Positions 1 through 5,486 are shown, counted from the stretch's first letter. The stretch is 5,486 nt of DNA from an uncultured Pseudomonadota bacterium (GCA_903931355.1 CAIZCB010000220.1:1-5486); one strand, 5' to 3'. The notes: a model not told the origin generated them from the sequence alone. Translations and numbers: made by a program.

Positions 1-67
1 AGAATAAAATTAGTAAGCCAATAATCTGAAAAACTCTCGACATTTCAATCTTTGAAGCTATCTTCAT
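1..67 (-). CDS. N-terminus of a probable membrane protein, possibly the partner sensor kinase (partial)
   Basis: On the minus strand an ATG at 67-65 opens a frame of 22 codons that runs off the window edge without a stop. The peptide starts with a short basic stretch (MKIASKIEMSR) and passes into a hydrophobic run (VFQIIGLLILF), as expected for a signal peptide or first transmembrane helix. It begins 17 nt after the stop of the response regulator on the same strand, so the two are probably co-transcribed. A gene of this kind directly after a response regulator is often its histidine kinase, but no kinase motif is visible here, so that role is inferred from position only. An internal ATG at 43-41 (MSRVFQ) is an alternative start. 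A GTG at 70-68 directly precedes the first ATG. No start has a strong Shine-Dalgarno sequence. Confidence 0.5.
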   Translation of the reverse strand, partial: MKIASKIEMSRVFQIIGLLILF

Positions 68-84
68 CACTTTTAAACAACACT

Positions 85-774
85 TTAAGACTTTTGAAAG
101 ATTATATTTTTTTCGGTGAGTTGATAACTTTGATTCCAATCGCTTTTAATAGTAATGTCATCCAATCCAATTTCTAAGAGTTTTTTATTAAGACGAAATA
201 TACAAACAGCAAGTGCCTTTTGATTTGACTCAGAATAACTTTTATTAATTAACTCTAACAATTCTTGATGATTCAAGCGGTTTTCTCTCGCTTCAACAAG
301 ACCATTTAATATTTTTGCTTGCTGCCTCGTCAACTGAACTGACTGTTGGTTACTCGATATTTCTCTTTTTATAAGGTTAAACTTAACTTGATTAACACTA
401 TAAGAAATTCGCCTTTTAATACTAAAAATAGCCGCTGACAATTCTTCAACAGAAACGGGTTTCGATAAATAAATATCAGCGCCACTTTCATAACCTACAA
501 CTTTATCTTTAACTTCATGCTTAGTAGTTAACATAACGATATTAATTTCTGGATGAGCAGCTCTATAGCGCCTAGCAATACTAAAGCCATCCTCCCCTGG
601 CAAATTAATATCAAGAATCAATACATTGGCATAATTATTTTCAAAATAACCATCTAACTCCAAGGCTGAGCCAACACCTACCGCCGAATAGCCATTATTG
701 GATAAATAATAGACAAACATATCGCAAAGAGGCTTGTAATCTTCAATAACAACAATATTAATATAAGCAGACAT
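85..774 (-). CDS. Response regulator, receiver domain plus OmpR/PhoB-like winged-helix DNA-binding domain
   Basis: This is a cytoplasmic two-component response regulator of 229 residues, the usual size for the OmpR/PhoB family. The receiver domain spans about residues 5-122. Its acidic pair is E11-D12, the phospho-acceptor is D55 in LILDINLPGEDG, the switch threonine is T83 and the conserved lysine is K105 in the LSKP motif, so it should be phosphorylatable. The output domain spans about 127-222, with LTRQQAKIL (148-156) as the usual transactivation-loop start and a recognition helix near 187-203 ending in RLNKKL. The C-terminal hairpin reads IKSDWNQSYQLT in place of the usual glycine-rich RGxGY, so the DNA-binding part is divergent. 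The gene ends in TAA and is followed by the partial membrane-protein gene. The start ATG at 774-772 has no clear Shine-Dalgarno. The gene is much more AT-rich than uvrA, compatible with later acquisition. The target genes cannot be told from sequence. Confidence 0.93.
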   Translation of the reverse strand: MSAYINIVVIEDYKPLCDMFVYYLSNNGYSAVGVGSALELDGYFENNYANVLILDINLPGEDGFSIARRYRAAHPEINIVMLTTKHEVKDKVVGYESGADIYLSKPVSVEELSAAIFSIKRRISYSVNQVKFNLIKREISSNQQSVQLTRQQAKILNGLVEARENRLNHQELLELINKSYSESNQKALAVCIFRLNKKLLEIGLDDITIKSDWNQSYQLTEKNIIFQKS

Positions 775-839
775 AGTTTATTTAATTAAGAAAATCACCA
801 CTAATCTTTAAGCTTGGCAATCGCTCTCAATTTTTTAAG

Positions 840-852
840 TTATTAACAATAA
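840..852. repeat. Short palindrome in the leader of the response-regulator gene
   Basis: TTATT-AAC-AATAA forms a perfect 5-bp inverted repeat with a 3-nt centre. It lies 66 nt upstream of the response-regulator start, between that gene and its best -10 box. It could be an autoregulatory site, but in DNA this AT-rich such a repeat can arise by chance. Confidence 0.25.
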
Positions 853-873
853 TACGATATTACACTTTTTTAC

Positions 874-879
874 ATTATA
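874..879 (-). promoter_or_regulatory. Candidate -10 box for the response-regulator gene
   Basis: On the minus strand this reads TATAAT, a perfect sigma-70 -10 hexamer, about 100 nt upstream of the response-regulator ATG. No good -35 box is found 16-18 nt upstream of it. It may therefore need an activator, or may be a chance match in AT-rich DNA. Confidence 0.3.
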
Positions 880-911
880 AGTCATCAACTTAGCTTCACC
901 CGTAATTACAA

Positions 912-968
912 TGGCATTGACAGCGTATCTTTACACTGTGATTAAGGACTAGATTGATGCCAATGCCA
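912..968. repeat. Nested inverted repeats in the divergent intergenic region
   Basis: The outer arms are TGGCATTG (912-919) and CAATGCCA (961-968), a perfect 8-bp pair. Directly inside the left arm lies ACAGCGT (920-926), which pairs with ACACTGT (933-939) across 6 nt with one G-T position. The two dyads nest, leaving 21 nt unpaired on the right. The inner dyad overlaps a TTGACA hexamer. It could be an operator between the divergent genes, or an RNA structure in a long uvrA leader. No function is established by sequence alone. Confidence 0.4.
917..945 (+). promoter_or_regulatory. Candidate upstream promoter toward uvrA
   Basis: A perfect -35 hexamer TTGACA (917-922) is followed after 17 nt by GATTAA (940-945), which matches the -10 consensus at only three positions but is preceded by TG at 937-938 as in an extended -10. 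If used, it would give uvrA a leader of about 115 nt. It is weaker evidence than the promoter closer to the gene. Confidence 0.3.
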
Positions 969-978
969 ATTAGCCAAT
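959..978. repeat. Three GCCAAT direct repeats
   Basis: GCCAAT occurs at 959-964, 965-970 and 973-978: two copies directly in tandem and a third after 2 nt. The first two copies overlap the right arm of the outer inverted repeat. The cluster lies 26 nt upstream of the proposed uvrA -35 box, so it could be a binding site for a regulator, possibly the divergently encoded response regulator. That link is speculative. Confidence 0.4.
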
Positions 979-1003
979 ATTTTTAGCGATTGTTAAGCGC
1001 CCT

Positions 1004-1033
1004 TTGCCTAATCCCCGCAAAGCCCCGTATAGT
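1004..1033 (+). promoter_or_regulatory. Candidate uvrA promoter
   Basis: TTGCCT (1004-1009) and TATAGT (1028-1033) are 18 nt apart and match the sigma-70 consensus at 4/6 and 5/6 positions. Transcription would begin near 1040, giving a leader of about 26 nt that contains the Shine-Dalgarno of the GTG start. No LexA box (CTGT-N8-ACAG) is seen here or elsewhere in the intergenic region. Confidence 0.45.
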
Positions 1034-1051
1034 ATGGGTTTATCTTGTTGC

Positions 1052-1057
1052 AGGAAG
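1052..1057 (+). promoter_or_regulatory. Ribosome binding site that decides the uvrA start
   Basis: AGGAAG lies 8 nt before the GTG at 1066. It lies downstream of the TTG at 1045 and so cannot serve that codon. This supports initiation at 1066. Confidence 0.6.
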
Positions 1058-1065
1058 TTAGCTCA

Positions 1066-3882
1066 GTGGACACCATTAGCATTCGTGGCGCTCGTACTCA
1101 CAATCTTAAAAACATCGACCTAGACCTTCCACGCGATAGCTTGATCGTGATTACCGGTTTATCGGGGTCGGGGAAGTCGTCGTTGGCGTTTGACACTATC
1201 TACGCCGAAGGCCAGCGGCGTTATGTTGAATCCCTATCCGCTTACGCACGGCAGTTTTTGTCGATGATGGAAAAGCCAGATGTCGATCATATTGAAGGCT
1301 TGTCACCGGCCATTTCGATTGAGCAAAAATCTACCTCGCATAATCCCCGCTCCACCGTCGGCACTATCACCGAAATTTATGATTATTTGCGTCTGCTATA
1401 TGCCCGAGTCGGGATTCCCCACTGTCCTGAACACGGCGTTTCTTTAGAAGCGCAAACCGTTAGCCAAATGGTCGATTTGGTGTTGGCGCAACCGGAAGGC
1501 GAACGCTGGATGTTGTTAGCGCCAGTGATTAACGACCGCAAAGGCGAGCACGTTTTACTGTTGGAAGATTTAAAAGCCCAAGGTTTTTTACGGGCGCGGA
1601 TTGACGGCGAGATTTACGAATTAGACGAACCACCCGCATTGGATTTGAAGAAAAAACACACCATCGAGGTGATTGTTGACCGCTTCAAAATCCGCGATGA
1701 CATGGCTTTGCGCTTGGCCGAATCGTTTGAAACCGCCTTGCGTTTATCCGATGGTTTGGCGATTGCCGCCTCGATGGACAACGACCAGCAATTATTATTC
1801 TCCGAACGCTACGCCTGTCCGCATTGCGGCTATAGCTTGAGCGAGTTGGAACCACGAATTTTCTCATTCAACAATCCCAAAGGCGCTTGCCCCAGCTGTG
1901 ACGGACTTGGTGTACGACAAAATTTTGACCCGCAATTGGTGGTGCATAATCCAGAAATTAGCTTGGCTGGCGGCGCGGTGCGTGGCTGGGATCGACGCAA
2001 TGCTTATTACTACCAAATCATCTGCGCCTTAGCCGAACATTATGGCTTCGACCCCGAAGCGCCGTTTTCCAGCATTCCCAAATCGGTGCAAGCGGCGATT
2101 TTGTACGGCAGCGGTGACGACGTTATCAGCTTCCAATTTCAAATGGGCACCGGTAAAGCTAAAACCAGCCGCCATAGTTTTGAAGGCATTATTCCTAATA
2201 TGGAACGCCGTTATCACGAAAGCGATTCGCAAATGGTGCGTGATGAATTGGCCAAATATTTAGCTCAGCAAGTTTGCAGCAGTTGCAATGGCGCAAGGTT
2301 AAATTTAGGCGCTCGCAATGTGTTTGTTGCCGACTCGCCTTTACACCACATCACCCGCTTACCGATTAAACAAACTTTGGCATTTTTCCAACAACTGGAA
2401 ATCCCCGGCCATCGCGGTGAAATTGCCGCCAAAATCAACAAAGAAATTCAGGAACGCTTGGAGTTTTTGGTCAATGTTGGTTTGGATTATTTAACCTTAG
2501 ACCGTAGCGCTGACACCTTATCAGGCGGCGAAGCGCAACGGATTCGACTCGCCAGCCAAATCGGCGCTGGCTTGGTCGGCGTGATGTATGTGCTTGATGA
2601 ACCATCAATCGGCTTGCATCAACGCGACAACCAACGCCTGCTAAACACCTTGTTCCGCTTGCGCGATTTAGGCAACACGGTGATTGTGGTCGAACATGAC
2701 GAAGACGCGATTCGTGCCGCTGATTACATTGTCGATATTGGCCCCGGTGCGGGCGTTCACGGCGGGCAAATTGTTTCGCAAGGCACGCCAGAACAGATTT
2801 TCGCTGACCCCAATTCGCTGACAGGTCAATATTTGTCGGGCGCATTGAGTATTGAAGTACCGGCAAATATCACCCCGCGCGATGCCAAAAAGCTGATCAC
2901 CATCCGCAACGCCAGCGGCAATAATTTGAAAAATGTCGATGTTAGTTTCCCAGTTGGCTTGTTGACTTGTGTGACCGGCGTTTCCGGCTCCGGCAAATCG
3001 ACGTTGATTAACGATACTTTGTACAGCCATGCAGCACGTTTAATCAACGGCGCCAGCTGTATTCCCGCGCCGTGTGATGCGATTGAAGGCTTGGATCAAT
3101 TCGACAAAATCGTTGATATAGACCAAAGCCCGATTGGTCGCACCCCGCGCTCGAATCCAGCCACTTACACGGGGATTTTCACCCCCGTGCGGGAATTATT
3201 TTCCGCCACACCGGAAGCGCGTTCACGCGGATACACACCTGGGCGATTCAGCTTTAACGTCAAAGGTGGCCGCTGCGAAGCCTGTGCTGGCGATGGCGTA
3301 ATTAAAGTAGAAATGCACTTTTTAGCCGACATTTTCGTGCCCTGCGATATTTGCCAAGGCAAACGCTACAACCGCGAAACCTTGGAAGTCCGTTACAAAG
3401 GCAAAACCATCCATGAAGTGCTAGAAATGACAGTTGAAGATGCGCTGCAATTTTTCAGCGCCGTACCAAGTTTAGCCCGCAAACTGCAAACCTTAATGGA
3501 TGTCGGCTTGAGTTACATCACGCTGGGTCAAAACGCGGTAACGCTATCCGGCGGTGAAGCGCAACGGGTGAAACTGGCAAAAGAATTATCAAAACGCGAC
3601 ACCGGCACCACCCTGTACATTCTCGACGAACCCACCACCGGCCTGCATTTCCACGACATTAAGCAACTGCTCACCGTGCTGCACAAGCTACGCGACCACG
3701 GCAATACCGTGATCATCATCGAGCATAATCTGGACGTGATTAAAACCGCTGACTGGTTGGTGGATATGGGGCCAGAAGGCGGTAGCGGCGGCGGGACTTT
3801 AGTCGCGGAAGGTACGCCAAGAGAAATTGCTGACAACCCACAGTCGCATACTGGGGTTTATTTGAAGCGGTTTTTTGAGTAA
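1066..3882 (+). CDS. uvrA: Excinuclease ABC subunit UvrA
   Basis: UvrA is the DNA-damage-sensing ATPase of nucleotide excision repair. As a dimer in the cytoplasm it finds distorted DNA and loads UvrB, after which UvrC cuts. The protein is 938 residues, against 940 in E. coli. The first ABC module has Walker [10 protein letters not shown] (31-39), signature LSGGEAQ (485-491) and Walker B ending D511-E512. The second has Walker [10 protein letters not shown] (638-646), signature LSGGEAQ (827-833) and Walker B ending D854-E855. Zinc-binding cysteines are C251, C254, C275, C278 and C737, C740, C760, C763; a further CxxC is at 404-407. All key residues are present and the frame is unbroken. GTG at 1066 is chosen because AGGAAG precedes it and the resulting start [13 protein letters not shown] aligns with E. 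coli MDKIEVRGARTHN without extra residues. TTG at 1045 would add seven unmatched residues. No clear terminator follows the stop. Confidence 0.98.
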   Translation: MDTISIRGARTHNLKNIDLDLPRDSLIVITGLSGSGKSSLAFDTIYAEGQRRYVESLSAYARQFLSMMEKPDVDHIEGLSPAISIEQKSTSHNPRSTVGTITEIYDYLRLLYARVGIPHCPEHGVSLEAQTVSQMVDLVLAQPEGERWMLLAPVINDRKGEHVLLLEDLKAQGFLRARIDGEIYELDEPPALDLKKKHTIEVIVDRFKIRDDMALRLAESFETALRLSDGLAIAASMDNDQQLLFSERYACPHCGYSLSELEPRIFSFNNPKGACPSCDGLGVRQNFDPQLVVHNPEISLAGGAVRGWDRRNAYYYQIICALAEHYGFDPEAPFSSIPKSVQAAILYGSGDDVISFQFQMGTGKAKTSRHSFEGIIPNMERRYHESDSQMVRDELAKYLAQQVCSSCNGARLNLGARNVFVADSPLHHITRLPIKQTLAFFQQLEIPGHRGEIAAKINKEIQERLEFLVNVGLDYLTLDRSADTLSGGEAQRIRLASQIGAGLVGVMYVLDEPSIGLHQRDNQRLLNTLFRLRDLGNTVIVVEHDEDAIRAADYIVDIGPGAGVHGGQIVSQGTPEQIFADPNSLTGQYLSGALSIEVPANITPRDAKKLITIRNASGNNLKNVDVSFPVGLLTCVTGVSGSGKSTLINDTLYSHAARLINGASCIPAPCDAIEGLDQFDKIVDIDQSPIGRTPRSNPATYTGIFTPVRELFSATPEARSRGYTPGRFSFNVKGGRCEACAGDGVIKVEMHFLADIFVPCDICQGKRYNRETLEVRYKGKTIHEVLEMTVEDALQFFSAVPSLARKLQTLMDVGLSYITLGQNAVTLSGGEAQRVKLAKELSKRDTGTTLYILDEPTTGLHFHDIKQLLTVLHKLRDHGNTVIIIEHNLDVIKTADWLVDMGPEGGSGGGTLVAEGTPREIADNPQSHTGVYLKRFFE

Positions 3883-3893
3883 AAGGTTCATCA

Positions 3894-3929
3894 AATAGGC
3901 TTTGCTATTCGAACTTAGGGCTTTATATT
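3894..3929 (+). promoter_or_regulatory. Candidate promoter with operator-like dyad for the DUF4160/DUF2442 pair
   Basis: TTGCTA (3902-3907) and TATATT (3924-3929) are separated by 16 nt and match the sigma-70 consensus at 4/6 and 5/6. A 5-bp inverted repeat, AATAG (3894-3898) and CTATT (3905-3909), covers the -35 box. The -10 box ends 8 nt before the ATG at 3938, so the transcript would begin at or within one or two nt of the start codon. The dyad is a candidate site for the helix-turn-helix protein encoded by the second gene. Confidence 0.4.
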
Positions 3930-3937
3930 ACCGGCGC

Positions 3938-4168
3938 ATGACCACCAAACAACGTTTTCGTAACAAATACCGCCTACAACTTCGTGAAAAAGATCACGAG
4001 CCTATGCATGTGCATTTAGTAGGCGGCGAAGTGAATGCGACATTTGATTTGGTAACATTAGAGCTGGTGACAGGCAATGTGCCGCGTGACCTGCTTCGCG
4101 AAGTTAAAAGCTGGCTAGTGGCTAATCAGAGCGAGTTAATTGAGGAGTGGAAAATATGGCAACGATGA
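3938..4168 (+). CDS. DUF4160 family protein, first gene of a toxin-antitoxin-like pair
   Basis: This small soluble protein of 76 residues has the diagnostic DUF4160 motif, a histidine-rich HEPMHVH at 20-26, followed by a short beta region (GGEVNATFDL, 29-38) and a C-terminal helix ending in ELIEEWKIW (66-74). The family has no proven biochemical activity known to me. It is very often encoded next to a DUF2442 protein, as here, and that arrangement resembles a toxin-antitoxin pair; the toxin role is inference. The frame is open back to a TTG at 3902, but the ATG at 3938 is preferred because it gives the usual short N-terminus and a promoter -10 box sits at 3924-3929, which would place the TTG outside the transcript. 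There is no Shine-Dalgarno near the ATG. The stop overlaps the next gene. Confidence 0.82.
   Translation: MTTKQRFRNKYRLQLREKDHEPMHVHLVGGEVNATFDLVTLELVTGNVPRDLLREVKSWLVANQSELIEEWKIWQR
4142..4147 (+). promoter_or_regulatory. Ribosome binding site of the DUF2442-HTH gene
   Basis: GAGGAG lies inside the end of the DUF4160 gene, 8 nt before the ATG at 4156. It favours that ATG over the GTG at 4147, whose first base it contains, and over the ATG at 4165, which is 17 nt away. It is a strong site, whereas the first gene of the pair has none. That would favour higher synthesis of the second protein. Confidence 0.65.
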
Positions 4169-4617
4169 GACGCCCCCGCTTGCAAGCGGTTGAGGCCTTA
4201 CCAGAATATCGACTAAAACTGACTTTTATCGATGGTGGTATTTTTACCGTGTCCCTAGCTGATGCGTTTGATAAGTTTCCCGGCTTGAAGCCATTGCAAG
4301 CTGTTGAAGAATTTAGCAAAGCTGAAGTCATTGAAGGTGAAGGTTGGACAGTCGAGTGGCCTGAGCTGGATATTCAAATTGGTGCTGATACTTTGTGGCT
4401 GGATGCACAAGCACAGAATGCACCGAATGAAGCTACCCGCTTATTTACTGGTTGGCGGGAAAGACATGGTTTAAGTCTGGCGCAAGCGGCAAATGCTTTG
4501 GGCTTAACCCCTAGAACGGTTAGCGCTTATGGTTCTGGCGCTCGTCAGGTACCAAGGGCTGTGTTACTGGCATTAAAAGGCTGGGAAGCAGAACAGGCCG
4601 AACAGCGACAAAATTAG
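4156..4617 (+). CDS. DUF2442 protein with C-terminal helix-turn-helix, probable antitoxin-like regulator
   Basis: The 153-residue protein has two parts. Residues about 8-83 are a DUF2442 domain: RLQAVEALPEYRLKLTF (8-24), a glycine turn at 27-28, and VEWPELDIQIGADTLW (66-81), which matches the family's WP...DTL ending. Residues about 95-145 form a helix-turn-helix of the XRE-like kind, with GLSLAQAANALGLTPRTVSAY at 105-125 as the two core helices and a final helix to 145. It should bind DNA, probably its own promoter. The gene overlaps the DUF4160 gene by 13 nt, so translation is likely coupled. An in-frame ATG at 4165 overlaps the DUF4160 stop as ATGA and is an alternative start. Order, overlap and DNA-binding tail fit the antitoxin of a two-gene module, but no activity has been shown from sequence. 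Confidence 0.85.
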   Translation: MATMRRPRLQAVEALPEYRLKLTFIDGGIFTVSLADAFDKFPGLKPLQAVEEFSKAEVIEGEGWTVEWPELDIQIGADTLWLDAQAQNAPNEATRLFTGWRERHGLSLAQAANALGLTPRTVSAYGSGARQVPRAVLLALKGWEAEQAEQRQN

Positions 4618-4641
4618 ACGCGGGATCAGACAATTTTGTTG
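4606..4641 (+). repeat. Inverted repeat spanning the stop codon of the DUF2442-HTH gene
   Basis: ACAAAATT (4608-4615) pairs perfectly with AATTTTGT (4632-4639) across a 16-nt loop. A G-U pair and a C-G pair extend the stem to 4606 and 4641. The stem is AT-rich and no U-run follows it, so it is not a classic intrinsic terminator. It could protect the 3' end of the mRNA, weakly attenuate transcription, or act as an operator for the next gene. Confidence 0.4.
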
Positions 4642-4684
4642 TTGCGGCCAATCGATACTGTTATTAAAACCCGCTGGAGAATTT

Positions 4685-5275
4685 ATGGCTTTAGCATTTA
4701 AAAACACACAGCATTACAACTACAGCGATTATTTGACTTGGTCTGACGATGATCAATACGAACTGATTGATGGAGAGGCTTTTATGATGTCACCTGCGCC
4801 GGATTTAGCTCATCAAGATGTAGCTGGAGAAATTTATTTCCAAATTCGGCAAGCATTACAAGGCAAACCTTGCCGCGCATTCATGGCCCCCGTTGATGTC
4901 CGCCTCCCCAAACACAACGAAGCCGATGATCAAATCGACACCGTAGTGCAACCCGATCTGTTTGTGGTTTGTAACAGCAACAAGCTTGATAAACGCGGAG
5001 TTCGCGGCGCACCAGATTGGATAGTCGAAGTGCTTTCCCCGTCAACCGCCAGCCGCGACCAAATCACCAAACGCAATCTTTACGAACGCCACGGGGTTGG
5101 TGAATATTGGCTAGTGCATCCGGTTGATCAGGTTTTAACCATTTACCGCTTAGAAAACGGCGAATACGGCAAACCAGTATTATCGAGATTAGAAGGTCAA
5201 ACCACGGTGAGCATTTTGCCGGAGATTGTGATTAGTTGGGATGAATTGGTGGAGCGGTTGCCGAAGGGGTATTGA
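4685..5275 (+). CDS. Uma2 family (DUF820) predicted endonuclease
   Basis: The 196-residue protein has the usual length and motifs of the Uma2/DUF820 family, whose fold belongs to the PD-(D/E)XK nuclease group. Visible motifs are YELIDGE (25-31) with the following MMSPAP and H43, the QPD motif with D91, EVLSPST (115-121) with E115, then K129 and the GVGEYWLV segment (137-144). D91 and E115 are the expected metal ligands and both are present, so the active site looks intact. No substrate is known for this family in general; a role in DNA handling or mobile-element biology is only inferred. GGAGA at 4676-4680, 4 nt before the ATG, is a reasonable ribosome binding site. It stands 67 nt after the DUF2442-HTH gene and 102 nt before the BrnT gene. 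No convincing promoter of its own was found, so it may be read through from upstream. Confidence 0.88.
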   Translation: MALAFKNTQHYNYSDYLTWSDDDQYELIDGEAFMMSPAPDLAHQDVAGEIYFQIRQALQGKPCRAFMAPVDVRLPKHNEADDQIDTVVQPDLFVVCNSNKLDKRGVRGAPDWIVEVLSPSTASRDQITKRNLYERHGVGEYWLVHPVDQVLTIYRLENGEYGKPVLSRLEGQTTVSILPEIVISWDELVERLPKGY

Positions 5276-5328
5276 GAGTTTTCAACTCGTTGATAGTGCT
5301 TAACCAAGAATCAAGGCGGCATTAATCG

Positions 5329-5357
5329 TAGTGACAAAATAATTGCTCAACTCACTA
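5329..5357. repeat. Inverted repeat upstream of the BrnT gene
   Basis: TAGTGA (5329-5334) and TCACTA (5352-5357) form a perfect 6-bp inverted repeat 17 nt apart, enclosing the proposed -35 box. A further TAGTG lies at 5294-5298. The spacing would suit two protein dimers on one DNA face, but the sites are short and could be chance. Confidence 0.3.
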
Positions 5358-5371
5358 TTTGTAACTACAAT
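5343..5371 (+). promoter_or_regulatory. Candidate brnT promoter with overlapping palindrome
   Basis: TTGCTC (5343-5348) and TACAAT (5366-5371) are exactly 17 nt apart and match the sigma-70 consensus at 4/6 and 5/6. The palindrome TTGTA-AC-TACAA (5359-5370) covers most of the -10 box, an ideal place for repression. BrnT-BrnA modules are known to be autoregulated by the BrnA antitoxin, so this is a candidate operator. The -10 box ends 6 nt before the ATG, so the mRNA would start at about the first base of the gene. Confidence 0.5.
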
Positions 5372-5377
5372 AAAATT

Positions 5378-5486
5378 ATGATTATTGAATTCGACCCCAT
5401 TAAAAACGCTAAAAACATCGCTGACCGTAGCCTGAGTTTTGAGCGTGCGGTCGATTTCGATTTTGAAACCGCAAACTTCGATATAG
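5378..5486 (+). CDS. brnT: BrnT family toxin, N-terminal part (cut by the window edge)
   Basis: The last 109 nt open with ATG and read 36 codons without a stop. The peptide begins MIIEFDPIKNAKNIADRSLSF and continues ERAVDFDFETANFDI, which fits the N-terminus of BrnT toxins: an initial beta strand, the (D)PxKNxxN segment, then LSFERA and an FDF strand. BrnT is the ribonuclease-fold toxin of the type II BrnT-BrnA system, and its gene normally precedes brnA. The classic KHG before the V/LSF motif reads DRS here; I recall close variants in a BrnT subgroup. The C-terminal half with catalytic residues is outside the window, so activity cannot be judged. No Shine-Dalgarno precedes the ATG. Confidence 0.85.
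   Translation, partial: MIIEFDPIKNAKNIADRSLSFERAVDFDFETANFDI

Noticed and set aside
934..951. Possible LexA (SOS) box before uvrA around CTGTGATTAAGGACTA
   Set aside because: The left half CTGT is present, but the right half reads ACTA instead of ACAG, and the centre is not the alternating AT run of the gammaproteobacterial box.
1685..3836. Open frames on the minus strand and in other plus frames inside uvrA
   Set aside because: They lie wholly within uvrA, which has unbroken conserved motifs throughout. Their translations show no recognisable domain and none has a convincing ribosome binding site.
3894..3909. Hairpin after uvrA as a transcription terminator
   Set aside because: The stem has only 5 bp, is AT-rich and has no U-run behind it. 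It fits an operator-like dyad better than a terminator.
4122..4331. Minus-strand open frame of 69 codons across the DUF4160/DUF2442 junction
   Set aside because: It is antisense to two overlapping genes that match known families, and its translation shows no domain.
4620..4674. GCGGG (4620-4624) and CCCGC (4670-4674) as a hairpin before the Uma2 gene
   Set aside because: Five base pairs across a 45-nt loop is weak and easily arises by chance. It also competes with the better repeat at 4606-4641.
5282..5293. TCAAC-TC-GTTGA dyad after the Uma2 gene as a terminator
   Set aside because: The 2-nt loop is too tight for an RNA hairpin and no U-run follows. It could be one more weak operator half-site, but nothing else supports it.
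1..5486. CRISPR array, tRNA, rRNA or insertion sequence
   Set aside because: No regularly spaced repeats, no cloverleaf-like segments, and no transposase motifs or terminal inverted repeats were seen on either strand.

Overview
The window looks like chromosomal DNA of a gammaproteobacterium. The long central gene encodes a full-length UvrA that matches the E. coli protein (from memory) almost motif for motif. Uma2, DUF4160/DUF2442 and BrnT genes are frequent in methanotrophs of the Methylococcales and in some Thiotrichales, so such a host is possible, but nothing here fixes the genus.

Layout, left to right. Positions 1-774 are AT-rich and read on the minus strand: a response regulator with a receiver domain and an OmpR-like winged helix (85-774). 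It is followed 17 nt further along the same strand by the first 22 codons of a probable membrane protein that runs off the window edge (67-1), a good position for a partner sensor kinase. Positions 775-1065 are a divergent intergenic region with candidate promoters for both directions, a nested inverted repeat and three GCCAAT repeats. Positions 1066-3882 are uvrA on the plus strand; a GTG start at 1066 is better supported than the upstream TTG at 1045.

Downstream of uvrA, all on the plus strand, lies a run of small accessory genes of toxin-antitoxin or nuclease type: a DUF4160 protein (3938-4168), overlapped by a DUF2442 protein fused to a helix-turn-helix domain (4156-4617), then a Uma2-family predicted nuclease (4685-5275), then the first 36 codons of a BrnT-type toxin (5378 to the window end, short and cut by the edge). 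The DUF4160/DUF2442-HTH pair has the form of a toxin-antitoxin module: a small first gene, a DNA-binding second gene and a coding overlap. BrnT should be followed by its antitoxin BrnA outside the window.

The most interesting pattern is shared by the first genes of the two toxin-antitoxin-like units. Neither has a recognisable Shine-Dalgarno sequence. Both have a good promoter whose -10 box ends only 6-8 nt before the ATG, and both have a small inverted repeat over a promoter element. This suggests leaderless mRNAs controlled by operators bound by the partner antitoxin. It is inference from sequence and not demonstrated.

UvrA acts in nucleotide excision repair with UvrB and UvrC, which are not in this window. 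Its neighbours on either side seem functionally unrelated to it.
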